Assembly: GCA_026225945.1 (NCBI GenBank)
Contig: JAMJFZ010002884.1
Span: 2,666,001 to 2,730,000 of the forward strand
DNA length: 64,000 nt
DNA from: Cricetomys ansorgei
Lineage: Eukaryota; Chordata; Mammalia; Rodentia; Nesomyidae
Direction: 5' to 3'
A program made the translations under genes and the position numbers. Position 1 is the stretch's first letter. Every line of letters begins with the position of its first letter. Of the stretch, positions 45,966 to 57,609 are shown piece after piece. The notes beneath the pieces were generated by a model. That model saw only the letters and a list, made by a program, of their open reading frames with translations. It did no database searches and was not told the origin of the DNA.

Positions 45966-47400
45966 ATCTGTGCTGAGTCACCCATAAAGCTGACCCTAAC
46001 CATTTGACTGCATCACTCAGAATCTCCAAAGACCAGGGCAAACGGTGAAGACCAGGGAACTGGCCAATCAAATAAGACGAGAACCGAATTTTTCTTTGGC
46101 GTTGCTGCAAAGTTTCTCTAGCATTGGACAAGTCCATTCCCGTGGCTAGACTGCTTTCAGATGATCTTGGCTTTGAAAGTAAGCTGCTGAGGTGATCAGA
46201 TGTAGCAGTCTCCAGCTGCACTGGACAAGGAGGTAATACACAGATGGGGATGGATTCAAATACCAGCCGGCTAATCCTGAGAACCAGCAGGCTTTCACGT
46301 TTCTGGAAAGAATTTGGGTCAATCTAACTGGTTAGTCTAACTACACCCAGCTATGTGTTCTGTTTTCAGCCCTTAGTGAATAAAGGGAAAGCCTGACAAT
46401 CCTTAGAGGGAACTAGCACAGTAATTGTGATGCTTATTCTGGTAAACATAGAACTGTTTCTTAAGCATTGTACCAGGAATGCAGATACTACCCTGTGCAC
46501 TCCCTCCTACCCAAGCTTCTGTCTTGTGGAAGCCAAAAACAGCAGGCAGTTTTTGAAAAGGCTCTGTTATCAGGGTGTACATTCAGACATGTATGTCCTC
46601 ATATCCTCTGGAAGTGAAGAAAAGGCAGAAAGGAGATCACTGCATTTTGAAATTGCTTCACCAATGTCTGACACGTCGGCTTGCTTTGAGTATGTATTGG
46701 TATTCTTTAATATTCCAGAGAACCAGCTTCCTAGAATGGATTGATTCAACAGATGCAACTTTGCAGTTAGCCAATGACAAAATATTGGTGAGCTGTTAGT
46801 GTCTTTCTCCTCCCAGAAACTCAATAATGTGCCAAATGAGATCATTCCCTCTGGCCCGAGACTTGAGAACGTCTTGAATTGTGTACATACTGATTGGGAA
46901 CTAAAGAATACTCTAGTTATCATCCAAGTCCAAATGGAGGGCACTTATATCCTAGACAGGCATTAGAAAATACCTTAATTAGGACCCAATAGGCATTGCT
47001 ATTAGAAACTCTAATCATCTCTTTCATTGAAGGACTCCTTGTGTTATTACAGATTTAGTGTCTGCCAGTGAGACAGAATGTGCTTCAATTTATCAAGGAT
47101 GTGTGAATTGCACATGCCCCAAATTTTCTTACAGAAAGGCCAGCTTCAGGAAACATTTTCAGAGGATCTGTTTTTCTTCAGAGCTTAACTTAGGCTAACT
47201 AAAGGTTGCTTTTCATGCTAGAACTATCGGATTTGTTAATTTCCTCTCCAGCTGATAATTTTCACTATCCTCTTATAAGATTGTTCATATGCATACATTT
47301 AAGGCTCAGGAAATCTAAAATTAGGATTACCTATAATAAGGGGATATCCCCCTCCCTCCAATATCCATTTCTGCCACTGACATAGCTAAAATATTAGTAG
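45966..47400. other. Unique stretch with moderate-length open frames
   Basis: Open frames at 45889-46221 (minus, 110 codons), 46427-46744 (plus, 105) and 46570-46944 (minus, 124) overlap partly and resemble nothing recognised. 47040-47300 is smooth, repeat-free sequence that could be tested for conservation. Confidence 0.35.
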
Positions 47401-47409
47401 CCTTTGAAT

Positions 47410-47605
47410 TGGTTCTTTCTGCTATGACTAAGCCCCAATCCATTCAACAGCATATATCCCATGCCCTTGAAATAAAAGTCTCAAATCTTTAGCTTAGCAC
47501 TTAAGGGCCACTTTACAATCTACTGTTAATGACAATCTCTACAACTTCATGTCCCACTCCCAGTGTTCCAAGCAAAGCACCACATTTACTGTAACATATG
47601 AAGTC
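47410..47605 (+). mobile_element. LINE-2 ORF2 fragment (part 1)
   Basis: 'ataaaagtctcaaatcttta', then 'gcttagcacttaagggccac' and 'cttcatgtcccactcccagt' match the L2 3' coding region in sense. Confidence 0.55.
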
Positions 47606-47639
47606 ATGTACGGCATATGTACTACATGCACTACATGTA

Positions 47640-47725
47640 CTAGAGTACATGCTGTGTGCCAGCCCTGCATTACCTAGGTCATGTCACTATCTCCTTTACT
47701 CTGTCTCACAGTGGAGTGAAACATG
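47640..47725 (-). mobile_element. MIR fragment, inverted
   Basis: 'tgctgtgtgccagccctgca' followed by 'tcactatctcctttactctg' fits the inverted MIR 3' part. It lies between the two L2 parts. Confidence 0.45.
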
Positions 47726-47929
47726 CTATGTAACTCCTGACTTCCAAGTAGGAAAACAGAGACCAATGGATGTTTAATAGATTACTTAAAGCCAGTTTTC
47801 CAGGAGGATTATGGCGGCAACATCTGAAGCTTAGATAGCCTCACTTGAGAATGTGCCCATCTAACTTCACCTGCTAGAAAAACATTTTTGAGCTTTCCCT
47901 CCTGCATTTCCATGCCTCCATATTTTGGG

Positions 47930-48170
47930 TCATGATATTCTCTTCTTTGGAAGCAACACTACTTACTATTTTTCAATTTCCACTTCTAGATACTCCATCC
48001 ATCTGAACTGGCACCTCTTCCATGAAAGTTTCCCTGATCTCAGATGGTTAAAAACTCATTTCTCCAGGCTTTGTGTTCTCTTAGAATTGGCCTAGCAAAA
48101 TTATGCAAGCTTTTCACTACTATAGCAGCTTCTATATACATCTCCTCGTGTTCCTTGCCACTTCCACTCT
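47930..48170 (+). mobile_element. LINE-2 fragment (part 2)
   Basis: 'tggcacctcttccatgaaag', then 'tttccctgatctcagatggt' and 'gtgttctcttagaattggcc' match the sense L2 3' region. Confidence 0.55.
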
Positions 48171-48600
48171 GTCTGTCAGGAACTTGAGCACATTATGACA
48201 GTAGCCTTGTAATACGGAAGTCAAGAGAGTGCCACTCAGGCATGTGTAGCCAGGTAAAGGTAAACAACTCAGAGTTCCTGGCTGCAGTATCCTCACCATC
48301 AGCGACTGCACCCTCCAAAGAATAGCTGGCAAGTCTCCGGGAGGCTGCTGAGCTTGCAAAGCTACAGTCTTTGATGCGGGTACAGATTAACAAGAACTGA
48401 CGACACCCCCGCTCCCAGTCTCTGTACGCTTATCCATCAGTGTCATGTGTATTTGAAGGTGACATTGCTCTGCAAGTCTAGCTCAAGGCTGCAGTCCTTT
48501 TCCAATTCCTTCTCCATGAAACAATCTATGCTTTGCACTGGGTCTGAGAGTTGATGAGCCATGTGCATATTGATGTCTGCAGCATTCAGAGCTCTGTTTG
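48171..48600. other. Unique stretch, no feature seen
   Basis: Three overlapping minus-strand frames (48132-48359, 48193-48393, 48443-48646) show no recognised family. Confidence 0.35.
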
Positions 48601-48609
48601 TCAGTCTAG

Positions 48610-48765
48610 ATAGTGCTTTCCAAATGTAAATGTACATCAGAATCATCTAGAGGATGTCCAAAAGCACATGTTACTGGGTCTAGTAGTGTGTCCTGGGTGA
48701 CTTTGATCTGCAGGTTTCTGGGATACACTGAACAACTACTCCAGGCAGTAGCTTCACTTACAAGG
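48610..48765 (+). mobile_element. MER5A-type hAT element
   Basis: 'tgtacatcagaatcatctag', then 'gcacatgttactgggtctag' and 'tgatctgcaggtttctggga' follow MER5A. Terminal repeats are eroded. A poly(T) tract follows at 48772-48791. Confidence 0.7.
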
Positions 48766-48791
48766 AAATGCTTTTTTTTTTTTTTTTTTTT

Positions 48792-49265
48792 ACTGCCTAT
48801 TGCTCATGGAATTGAGGGAGCTTCTGGTGCAGAAGGATAAGGCAAGCCTTGGGCTGGTGTTATGTAGATCTGGGTTCCATGCAGGTGTTAAGTCCAAAAA
48901 ACTGGGTGACCCAGTCAAATCTCCAGTTGCCTCTCAGGCACAAGGATGGGGTGAAGTTGGTGATTGCTACTCTGGGTATCTCTGACTGTTCCTTAGCCTG
49001 GTCCAGCCTTTCACATTGGAAAACCATACATCTCCTTAGCACTTCCTAAGGAGTCCAAGTACCCATGCTGAACAAGAATTGCTCAAGTTGGAGCTGGTTC
49101 ATTACCTCGGGTGTTTTACTCTATATAAACTTCTGTGCATACAGACCAAAAATAATAACTGATTCCATCCCTCTATGAGACTCAAATCTGCCTTTCCAAG
49201 ATATGTGTGCCTTGTACGCCAGTCCTGTTTAAAATACAATCCCAACGCAGATAAAAAGGTACAGA
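48792..49265. other. Unique stretch, no feature seen
   Basis: Three overlapping frames between 48800 and 49049 on both strands have no recognised family, and no repeat was recognised. Confidence 0.35.
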
Positions 49266-49269
49266 ATCC

Positions 49270-49405
49270 TAGAACCTAGCTGGAAGCAGTGCCACACACC
49301 TGTAAGCCCAGCACTATGAAGATGAAAACAGGAAGAATAAGAGACTTTGAGTTCTATCTGTGCAACATCATGAAAGCTTGCCTTCATGAACTAAACAAAA
49401 CCAAA
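49270..49405 (+). mobile_element. Proto-B1 or old B1 SINE
   Basis: 'agctggaagcagtgccacac', then 'acctgtaagcccagcactat' and 'gagttctatctgtgcaacat' match the B1/pB1 plan with an A-rich end. Confidence 0.65.
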
Positions 49406-49454
49406 ACAGAATACAAGACACAAACTTCCTTGTATAATCCTACTTTTCATAACA

Positions 49455-49620
49455 ATGTTTTGGGGAGTTACTCAGCATCTTTGATCCTCACCCAACATTG
49501 TAATAGAAAGAATGATACCTACTTGATGGGCTATTGGGGTAAACTAAATAACATAATATACAGAAGGCATTTGGCAATGTATCTAGCACATAGAAAATAC
49601 TTAAAAAAGTAACAGTAGCT
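49455..49620 (+). mobile_element. MIR SINE 3' part
   Basis: 'aaagaatgatacctacttga', then 'tgggctattggggtaaacta' and 'gtatctagcacatagaaaat' match the MIR 3' half. Confidence 0.65.
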
Positions 49621-50475
49621 ATCGCTTCCAAAAATGGAACAAGGACTGTGTCTATAACACTAGATGAGTAATGAATCAGAAAACAACGTATGTCAACTCA
49701 TTTTCTTATACATATTGATAGCACGTAGCAAAAATAGTGATACTTTTCACAAGCCTACCCACTAACTTTTCTTATCCAGCCAGTATTAATAGCACTATAA
49801 AGATAAGGTGAGCAGTCTCATGTGGATTGGTTGAGTGTTCTTAAAAAACGTCACTGTCTATAAGCCTCCAATACTATGGGCTGGCTGAGTGTGAATAGAA
49901 AGAAAAGGCCCCAGGAAAATCCAACAGGATGTGTTTTACCTTTTTGAAGGTTTACCTTCCGGCTGGAGATCTGCATTCTATGCCATATCATTGTGTGCAT
50001 ACTGTTTAGTACATGCATTACCATGCTTCAGACATTCAGTGATGCTAACCAAATAACTCAAGGAATTTTGATAATAAATATAATCCAAGCACACATGACA
50101 ATATTCTGAATTTTTCATGAATTCATTCTATTAGTCCCAGAAAAATCAGCTCAATTCTTTGTCTGCCTATTACAGTTGTCATGATTTTTTCTACGCTGCA
50201 GAATCAAGATGATGTCACATGCTGAGGTTCCAGTGGCACATTCATCAGTAATTACAGCTCAATGCCTGGAGAGAAATAAAGCACAGGAGACTCAGAAATT
50301 TGCTATGGTGCTTAATAATGATCTATTTACTCCCCACAAACTGGATAGGGATTCAACACTTCAACCATTTCACTTCCCTGCTCTTTCTTTACTTTCATAT
50401 TACTGTCATTTGTGACTGCTGGAAATAGAGGACAACATGGGGCTTTCTATTTTAAGTTCCTTTCTTGACTTCCCT
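49621..50475. other. Unique stretch, no feature seen
   Basis: No repeat family was recognised. The frame at 50209-50415 is short and featureless. Confidence 0.4.
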
Positions 50476-50479
50476 GATC

Positions 50480-50675
50480 TTTCCCCTGTGGCTGGTTGCT
50501 TTAGTTACCTTCACAGTAAGAAAGAGGCAAACTGACCTTCTTCACTCTGCTCTGACCATACTGGGCTTCCCACTTTTCTTCATATAGACCAAGTATGTTC
50601 AGTCCTTAGGTCATTTGCATTTGCCTCCCATCCATTGTGATGCTTTACTTCATGAATTTCGCTCCTTTTTTTTAA
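50480..50675 (+). mobile_element. LINE-2 ORF2 fragment
   Basis: 'cttcactctgctctgaccat', then 'actgggcttcccacttttct' and 'ggtcatttgcatttgcctcc' match L2 3' coding sequence in sense. Confidence 0.6.
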
Positions 50676-50694
50676 AAGTCTTTATTCAGACATC

Positions 50695-50870
50695 AGTTCT
50701 GGGAAATGGTAAATAAACCAATTACTAATCTCTTTGGCTAATTTTTCCCTTCTGTAAAATGGAGCCACTATTATCATTGAGTTTTTCTAAGAATCAGTGA
50801 GTGGCAATAATACATACGAGGTACATAAGGCTGTAGCTGAAAGGAGCACAATAATCATTACTGTTATGCC
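50695..50870 (+). mobile_element. MIR SINE
   Basis: 'tttttcccttctgtaaaatg', then 'gagccactattatcattgag' and 'gaatcagtgagtggcaataa' fit MIR in sense. Confidence 0.55.
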
Positions 50871-51630
50871 TGTATTTGTGCTTTACAGAGTTATAGCCTG
50901 TTTCATTGTATATTCTAAGTAACCTCTTAGAAGAAGAGGGAATTATTCTCACTGATTGATAACTAAATGGAAGCTTTTTAAAAGTGTAAAGTTTCATCTA
51001 ATATTCCCCAGCTTAAAAGGAGGAGAACTGGAATGAGATATTGGTCATTGGTTTGCTGAGTCAATGCAATTGTTTCTCTACTGTCTTGAACACAGTATGT
51101 TCTCATCTATGCCATCAAGTTGACGAATGAGAACTGGGGTCCATACTGACCTCTAAGCATTACGTTACTCTTGTTGCCGGACAGGATCTGGGATGCGGTG
51201 AACTTCCTGGGATCTTACAATACAAGTGAGAGGAAGAAAATATGAAGATAGACTGACAAGCACCCCTGGAACAACACTGGTACCAACAATTACAGGACAC
51301 TTCTACCTTTTGCAAATTTGACAACACAGGGTAATTGTTTGGTATGGGAATGGCTTTTTGCAAGAGAAGTGGTAAGTAGCCAAAATAGCCTATGACATTC
51401 TGCTAAAGCAGCACACAGTTGCTGCTATGGAATCAAGTCCACAGAGAGCAACGAAGGACAAATAAGAGAGGGCTGAGGGGTTAGGTGCAAAGTGTAGTTA
51501 TGCAAGGTGCTGCTGGCTCAGAAAGTAAGTTGTGTTTTATTTGAACTGTGATATCAAGTTTCTAAGAAGAAGAATATTTTCTACTTTACATTTTTAGGAG
51601 AGATTGAAACTATTATAGGAAAACATAGAG
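50871..51630. other. Unique stretch, no feature seen
   Basis: Repeat-free by eye. 51100-51370 has retained CpGs ('gttgacgaatg', 'attacgttactc', 'gatgcggtga') and may be worth a conservation check. Confidence 0.35.
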
Positions 51631-51635
51631 TGTGA

Positions 51636-51732
51636 TTCTAGCCAGGCAGTGGTGGTGCACACCTTTAATCCCAGCACTCAGGAGGCAGAGGCAGGTGGAT
51701 CTCTGAGTTTGAGGCCAGCCCGTCTACAGAGT
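51636..51732 (+). mobile_element. B1 SINE, left part (split by an insertion)
   Basis: 'agccaggcagtggtggtgca', 'cacctttaatcccagcactc', then 'ggcaggtggatctctgagtt' form a near-canonical B1. It stops at 'ctacagagt' and resumes at 52147. Confidence 0.93.
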
Positions 51733-52146
51733 CATTGCCCTGGCAACCTCATGGGCTCTCGCCATCTTTGATTCTGACCAAATGGCTTTAGGAAAAAAGC
51801 TGCGATTTAAAATTTTATTAAAATATGCCCTGCCATGGAGGTCATGTTTTGCCTTGCTGTGACTATAATTTTATTGTAGTAACAACAGCACAGGTGAAAT
51901 ATTTTAAATTTAAGGATGAATAAAGCGGTACCTTCTGATATCACAAAAGCCCTCTCTGGCGCAGGCCCGCAGATGCGCCCGCTGGACTTGCTAACTTGTG
52001 GGTGGGATGTTATTTTAAGCTAATGACTCTGGGCTGGCAAAATAGGACATATTATCTAACCCCAAAAAAACTTTCAGCGGGGTCTACAAGCCTGCTACAC
52101 CCCTAATGCCTTTATTTCTCATATCCAAACCTCCCTCCCGCCCACA
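51733..52146 (-). mobile_element. 414-bp insertion in B1, probable solo LTR (ERVK-like)
   Basis: CAGAGT stands on both sides (51727-51732 and 52147-52152), a 6-bp target duplication typical of class II (ERVK/IAP-like) proviruses. Read on the minus strand the insert starts TGTGGGCGGG, so a canonical TG start is present, but it ends GGCAATG rather than CA. A CpG-rich patch at 51958-51982 and a 'gaataaag' motif are present. There is no coding capacity. The family was not recognised. The minus-strand orientation is inferred from the TG end only. Confidence 0.6.
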
Positions 52147-52215
52147 CAGAGTGAGTTTCAAGACAGCCAGGGCTACACAAAGAAACCCTGTCTTGAAAAA
52201 CCAAAAATAAGTAAT
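52147..52215 (+). mobile_element. B1 SINE, right part
   Basis: It resumes with 'cagagtgagtttcaagacag', then 'ccagggctacacaaagaaac' and 'cctgtcttgaaaaacc', then an A-rich tail. Joined to 51636-51732 it restores one ordinary B1. Confidence 0.93.
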
Positions 52216-52234
52216 AATAAAAAATAAATACAGT

Positions 52235-52445
52235 GTGATTCTGTGAGACAAACTGAGCTTGAATCTCAACTCAATTCCTTTGTAGACTCAGTGCCTTTTT
52301 CATTGAAGACAATGACAGTAACAAACACAGGTTTTAGGGGGTCCCTATGGAGAGGAGTATAATAATAGATACAAAAGCACTTAGTTTAGTGCCTGGCCCA
52401 CAGTAGGTGTTTGATACCCATCAGCGGCAATTATTGATAGAATTA
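52235..52445 (+). mobile_element. MIR SINE
   Basis: 'ctgagcttgaatctcaactc', then 'gtagactcagtgcctttttc', 'agtttagtgcctggcccaca' and 'gtaggtgtttgatacc' give a nearly full sense MIR. Confidence 0.8.
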
Positions 52446-53445
52446 CTATAGTAATAAAAGTACAATTGTAGTATACTTACAATGTTAGAAAAATATTCAG
52501 GATGTAGTTTAAATCAGGTACTGCAGTTAATGGTGATTGAAATGAATTTCTAGACTTCAAAGAGATGGCACAATGATAGTTCTATGAGAAGATGGTGGAC
52601 AAAAGCCTGTCTCTAATTTCTGTCAAATAGCTGTGGGTTTTCTTTGTCTCTTCTTTCAAGCTCAGGATATGATCATGCTGCTGGCTGTGCCCTAGCACAG
52701 TGATACTTCTGAGTACGGAATGGGATGGTGGGTAAGACATAGGAAAGAAGCCTTCCTTCTGCACCCTCGTGTCACAAAATCCCGAGGGGCCCATTGATGC
52801 CAAAGTTTATGAGCGCTTCCCCTGTGTCAGCTAGACACTGAGCCATCCCATCTTTTCAGAAATAACTAAGTCACGTGTACCATGGGACAGCTTCATTGGA
52901 TCAACTTGTTGTCACCTTACACTATTGAGGATTGTGCAGGACAGGAACTAAGATGAGGCAAGTGCCAAGGCTTCTGGTGACAGCACGGCTGTGGCCTTTC
53001 ACTCTGCAGTCTGACTTAGCTGTGCTTTGGCCAGAGTTATGTGACGAAGCTATTAACTACCCTCCAGCAAGCAGGAGCAAGCCAGGATGCCAAAGTGGCA
53101 TGTGACTCACACATGCCCTGTACCACACACAGACAAAACCCAGAAAATTGTGATGACACAAAGAGATTTCTCTTCTGGCAGATTCCTGACCTCACCCAGT
53201 TTTTAAAGTTCAACTGCCTGTCTAATCCCAGGAACGAAAATACAACACACTGCCTTCTTGACAAAGAGAGTTCTGTCATGCCAATCAATCCTCATCTTTC
53301 TGTGCTCTGCAACAAGTTTAGTACATAAGGAGTATAACAACAATGGCTGAAATGAAAGCTAGTGCACAGCCCAACTCGTTTGTCAGTGTACTCTTACACG
53401 AGGGTTTGCCACCTACTTTCATGTAGTAATTTCTGCATTCTTGAT
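52446..53445. other. Unique stretch with overlapping open frames
   Basis: Frames at 52582-52803 (minus), 53037-53288 (minus) and 53041-53328 (plus) have no recognised family. 53030-53400 is repeat-free with scattered CpGs. Confidence 0.35.
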
Positions 53446-53449
53446 TATT

Positions 53450-53575
53450 CCCATACTTAAAAGCCTTGTACTAAGTGCCTAACATGCATTAGGCACTGTG
53501 GAAGGTGTCCGAGGTATACAATTTGTTCCTATCTTTAAGAAGTTTAAATTCTTACTAGAAACCTGGATCTCACTA
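53450..53575 (-). mobile_element. LINE-2 3' end, inverted
   Basis: 'ctaagtgcctaacatgcatt', then 'aggcactgtggaaggtgtcc' and 'atctttaagaagtttaaatt' fit the inverted L2 3' end. Confidence 0.6.
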
Positions 53576-53644
53576 GATTATTATCTAGCCCGAGAAAAAT
53601 TCTCCATAGAACTGACACCAATTTTCTTTCCCTACACTAAGTGA

Positions 53645-53995
53645 TGTGTTGGGGTCTGAATGTGAGAAGTCCCCAATTAAGACTGTGTGTTTGAGTAGGT
53701 GGTCCCCCAGCTTGTAGCATTGTTTAGGCAGGTTCTAGAACCTTTAGGAGGTGGAGAAAGTTGTTTACTGTAAGTGGGCCTTGAGGCCTTATAGCTTGAT
53801 TCTACTTCCTGTTGATTCTCTGTTTCCTGATTTGAGATGTAATGTGACCAGCCACCATGAACTTCTTCCACCACATTTCCCCAACTATGATGAACTATAG
53901 CATTTCCTTGATCTATAAGCCAAAAACTAACCCTTCCTCCCTTAAGCTGCTTCTTGTCAGAAATTTGGTCACAGCAATGAGAAAAGTAACACGGA
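53645..53995 (+). mobile_element. MaLR-type solo LTR (MLT1/MST-like)
   Basis: 'tgttggggtctgaatgtgag', 'ctagaacctttaggaggtgg', 'gtgaccagccaccatgaact' and the end 'cacagcaatgagaaaagtaa' follow the MaLR order in sense orientation. Confidence 0.7.
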
Positions 53996-54955
53996 ATGCT
54001 GGTGCTCTGAAGTAGGGCCTTTACCTGACTCAGTAATTCATAGACAAGTGGAACTCATCTGTGAGGTGAATGTGTAAGAGTTTGGAGCATGGCACTGGAA
54101 AAGTACTAGAGTAATCTAAATAGAGTTGAGTAGGTTATTTTGGTTTGACTCTGAAAGACCAAGGAAATGAAGACAGAGGAAACATGGTTCATGAGGCTTG
54201 GGAAGCTAAGTTAGAGGTCATTTATATTGTATTCTGACAAATAATCTGGTTTCTTTTGGCCCTTGTCTTAAAAATTCTGTGTGACAATGAATTTTTAAAA
54301 TAATGAAGTTAATGTTAATGACAAGATGATGTCATTTTTGGAAGATATTTCAAGTCAGGATAGCATTCAGACTGAAGTAGGTTTATTGTTCTATAGTGAA
54401 GAGAATAGCAAATGGAGCAAAAGGGTCCCACGCTATATTCATTTTAGCAAGAAATAGAGCAGGAGAAAGTTTAAAACGGAGGTCAAGGCTTTTATTAGTT
54501 AAAGATGTTAGCCCCATTAAAGAGAAATCTCTTACTCTGCACTGGAATGATAGGGGGAAAAGGCAAGATTCTGAGCTTCACACTTCTAACTTGTGAAAGT
54601 GCAAATGTATTTTGAAGGAGACTGTCCTAACTGAGAAGTGATAGGAGCCTCCACTGTTTAAACACAACTGTGAAAGTGATTTTGCAGATTCAACCATCAA
54701 GACATACAGAGATTGCCATACATAGTTGTGGTCCACAGATGCCAAACTGTATCCCAATCTGGCAAGATAATTTGACAGAATCATCCACATGTTCCTAATT
54801 CTTCAGACATAAAAATTGCAAGATTGGTTGGGTTGTAGAGTCTTGTTTCACAGTTCCAGAGAGCTTGGTCAAGCAACGTGTGACAGAGTTGGGAGCCTTT
54901 CAACAGGCCTCTGAAAGGCCATTGCATGAAACATCTTTTTAAATTAGACTTAAGT
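53996..54955. other. Mostly unique stretch, possible L2 remnant at its start
   Basis: 54050-54220 has faint inverted-L2-like phrases. Otherwise no repeat or exon was recognised. The frames 54396-54596 and 54578-54790 are short. Confidence 0.3.
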
Positions 54956-54959
54956 GTCT

Positions 54960-55290
54960 TATTTCATGCTGTAGTATATTTCTAGTTGTGTTTAACGTAA
55001 TTGTTTTGTGCATTGTTTGGGAAAGGGCTGCCTAGGTCTTGGCATTTTGTATTGTCTGCAGGTGTTGGATTTATGTGGGGGATGTTTGATTGCTCCTGAT
55101 CTGCACATGCTATCAGTAGAATACCTGATGTGTTCTGAATCAATAAAATCACTTGAGATGGGATGCTCAGGATTCCACTGTCCAGTATGGTGCCAGCCAG
55201 GATAGTAGTTCCTTCTGCTGAGGTCTGGCAGAGTTTGCATCTATGAAACTCCCTGTCTTCCTTGCTGAGCCAATGCAACAGAAGTCAACA
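54960..55290 (+). repeat. Repeat R, copy c
   Basis: Shares 'gggctgcctaggtcttggca', 'ttttgtattgtctgcaggtg', 'ggatttatgtgggggatg', 'ccactgtccagtatgg' and 'tctgctgaggtctggcagag' with copy b. The plus frame 55008-55205 is colinear with those in a and b. The minus-strand frames here (54982-55278 and 54992-55240) are its antisense. Confidence 0.87.
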
Positions 55291-55304
55291 ACTACAATTT
55301 CATG

Positions 55305-55507
55305 TGTATGTTTCCTGCTTTTCTGTATGTGTACCACATGCATGCTTGGTGCCCAAAGAAGTCAGGAAATGGCTTCAGAACCATTCAGAACTCTAGAACT
55401 AGAGTTATAGATAGTTGTGAACCACAATATGGGTGCTAGGAATAGAACCCTGGTCTTCCAGAAGGGCAATAAGTGCTCTTAACTGCTGAGTCATCTCTCC
55501 AGGCCCT
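55305..55507 (-). mobile_element. B2/B3-type SINE, inverted
   Basis: 'gcatgcttggtgcccaaaga', then 'ggtgctaggaatagaaccct', 'ggtcttccagaagggcaata' and 'aactgctgagtcatctctcc' are canonical inverted B2/B3 phrases. It lies between R copy c and its companion block. Confidence 0.9.
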
Positions 55508-55800
55508 TGCATGAAGCTTTGAAAATGAAGCCTAAATTGTAACACAAACTCCAAGATATTGGTTACTAGAACCATGGGACTTCCACCAAAGAAAGCTGCC
55601 TGTATGGAGTGGAAGCAGTCCAATATGGAGACTGTATGTGCTGCAGGCAATAGATTTAGAAAGACAGGATTATCTAAGACTTTGAAAGCAAGATGATACC
55701 ATTATGAACCACGGACATAAGACATGGGGCTCTTTAATCTGGTGTTTGCTCTATTGATCTTTAGTCTTGCTTTTGGTTGACCTTTCCTTGTTGTATCCTC
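55508..55800 (+). mobile_element. Companion block of repeat R
   Basis: 'agaaccatgggacttccacc', then 'ggagtggaagcagtccaata' and 'ctgtatgtgctgcaggcaat' resemble 21715-21830 in the body between R copies a and b, supporting one larger repeat unit. Confidence 0.5.
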
Positions 55801-55804
55801 ATTT

Positions 55805-57000
55805 CTCCTTTTTATTTAAAATTGAAAATAGATTTTCTTTCATATAATATAGTCTGATTATGGTTTCCCCACCCCCAACTCCTCGCAGATCCTCCCTACT
55901 TTCCTACCCATCAAAATCTCCACCTTTTCTTTCTCTGTCCTTAGAATACAAACAGGCATCTAAAAAATAATAAAATAAAATAAGATTAAAATAAACATAA
56001 GATAAAATGAGATGAAAACAAGCAAACCAGAATAGGACAAAAAGAAACAAGCAAACAAACAGAAAATAAGTGCCAAAGAAAAAGCACAAGAAACATATAC
56101 AGACACTGAGACACACACATTCTCATGCACAGAAAACCTATAAACACAAAATTGGAAGACACAGTATATAAGAAAAAGATCTATAAGGGAAAAAAAGTAG
56201 CCTAGACAAAGCATTATGAGACAAAAATCCTCCAAAAAACCACTGTTTGTTTTGTGTTGGCCATCTACTGCCAGGAATGGGGCCTGCACTTAAGTGTGGT
56301 TTGTATATCCTGTGAGACTACATTGGAGAAAACTAATCTTTCCTTTGAGAGTGGCTATCAATTGAGATGGCTTCTGGGTTATGAACAGAAGCTTGTGTCT
56401 ACTTGCCTTCTCAGTACTTGGACCTTATCTGACTTAGACCTTGCAGGCCCCATGTGTGTTGCTACAGTATCTGTGATTTCATATGTTCGTCAGTCCTGCT
56501 GTGGTTAGAAGGCCTTATTTCCTTGGTGCCTTCCATTCCCACTGACTCTTACAATCTGTCTGTCTCCTCTTCTGCAGGGTTCTCTGGATCCTGAGGGAAA
56601 GGATTTGATAAAGATATCCCACTTAGGACTGACTATACCAAGGTCTGTCACTCTCTGCATATTGACCAGCTGTGGGTCTCTGTATTTATTCCCATCTACT
56701 GCAGAAGAAAGCTTCTCTGATGATAGGCTGAGCAAGAAACTGATATATGAGTATAGGAGGACAGTATTATTATTTTGTTTATCGATAGGTCCACAGCCTA
56801 TCTAGTTTTAGGTTCTTGGACACACAGGCAGTGTCATGGATTGGTTCCATCTCATAAACTGGGTCTTAATTTCAATCAGTAGTGGTAGCATAACCCTATG
56901 TGATCCCAGCTTTACTATATGTGTGTCTGTGTACCTGTCCTTTCTTCATTGCCTTGCCACTCCTATCCAGGATTCCAGGACCTAAGCTGCACAGATCACA
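55805..57000 (-). mobile_element. Rodent LINE-1 (Lx-type) 3'UTR, inverted
   Basis: A T-rich head (reverse tail) is followed by 'ccacccccaactcctcgcag', 'aaacaggcatctaaaaaata', 'gttggccatctactgccagg', 'gtgggtctctgtatttattc' and 'cttctctgatgataggctga'. This long, ordered match to the rodent L1 3' region overlaps, in reverse, the 28590-28760 block. The minus-strand frames 55904-56289 fall in its A-rich tail zone. Confidence 0.8.
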
Positions 57001-57149
57001 GTAATGTCTAACCTAATATCAGTGCCAACCTACTTCAATGCACCATCATCTATTATCTACATTAGTTTAATAGACCCTTGCACCCTCTTTTCTTCTATTA
57101 TCAACATAGAAGATAGTAATCCAATTAAAATCCACATCAAATCATGCTT

Positions 57150-57560
57150 CTGTGATGGCTAGTGTTTTGTCAACTTGACACAAACTAGAGTTATTTGGGA
57201 AGAGGGAACCTCAATTGAGAAGATGTCACCTCAAGACTGGCCCCATGAGGAAGCCATTTGGGCCATTTTCTTGAGTAATGACCATAGGTAGTCCCAGCTC
57301 ACTAAGAGCCATGACACCCATGGGTAGGGGGTTCTGGGTGGTATAAGAAAGCAGACTGAGCAAGCCATGAGGAACAAACCAGTAATTAGCAGTCTTCCAC
57401 AGCCTCTGCTTCAGCTCCTACATCTAGGTTCTTGCCTTGAGTTCCTGCCCCAGCATCACTTGTATGGTAGACTACAAGGTATAATATGAAATAAACCCTT
57501 TCCTCCGAGAGTGTTTTATGGCCATTGTGTTTTATCACAGCAATAGAGACATTACTTAGA
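57150..57560 (+). mobile_element. MaLR-type solo LTR ('type A')
   Basis: Near-complete: 'tgtgatggctagtgttttgt', 'caacttgacacaaactagag', 'ggtataagaaagcagactga', 'atgaaataaaccctttcctc' and the end 'tcacagcaatagagacatta'. Confidence 0.75.
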
Positions 57561-57609
57561 AAGCTACTTTCCATTGAATGATATTGCTTCTTAGTAAAAG
57601 CAAAACCTT

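Noticed and set aside
54982..55278. 98- and 82-codon minus-strand frames
   Set aside because: Antisense of repeat R copy c, with no counterpart motif shared by the other copies checked.
55904..56289. Phe/Leu-rich minus-strand frames resembling membrane segments
   Set aside because: They are translations of the A-rich tail zone of an inverted L1 3'UTR, where AAA/AAC read as Phe/Val in reverse.
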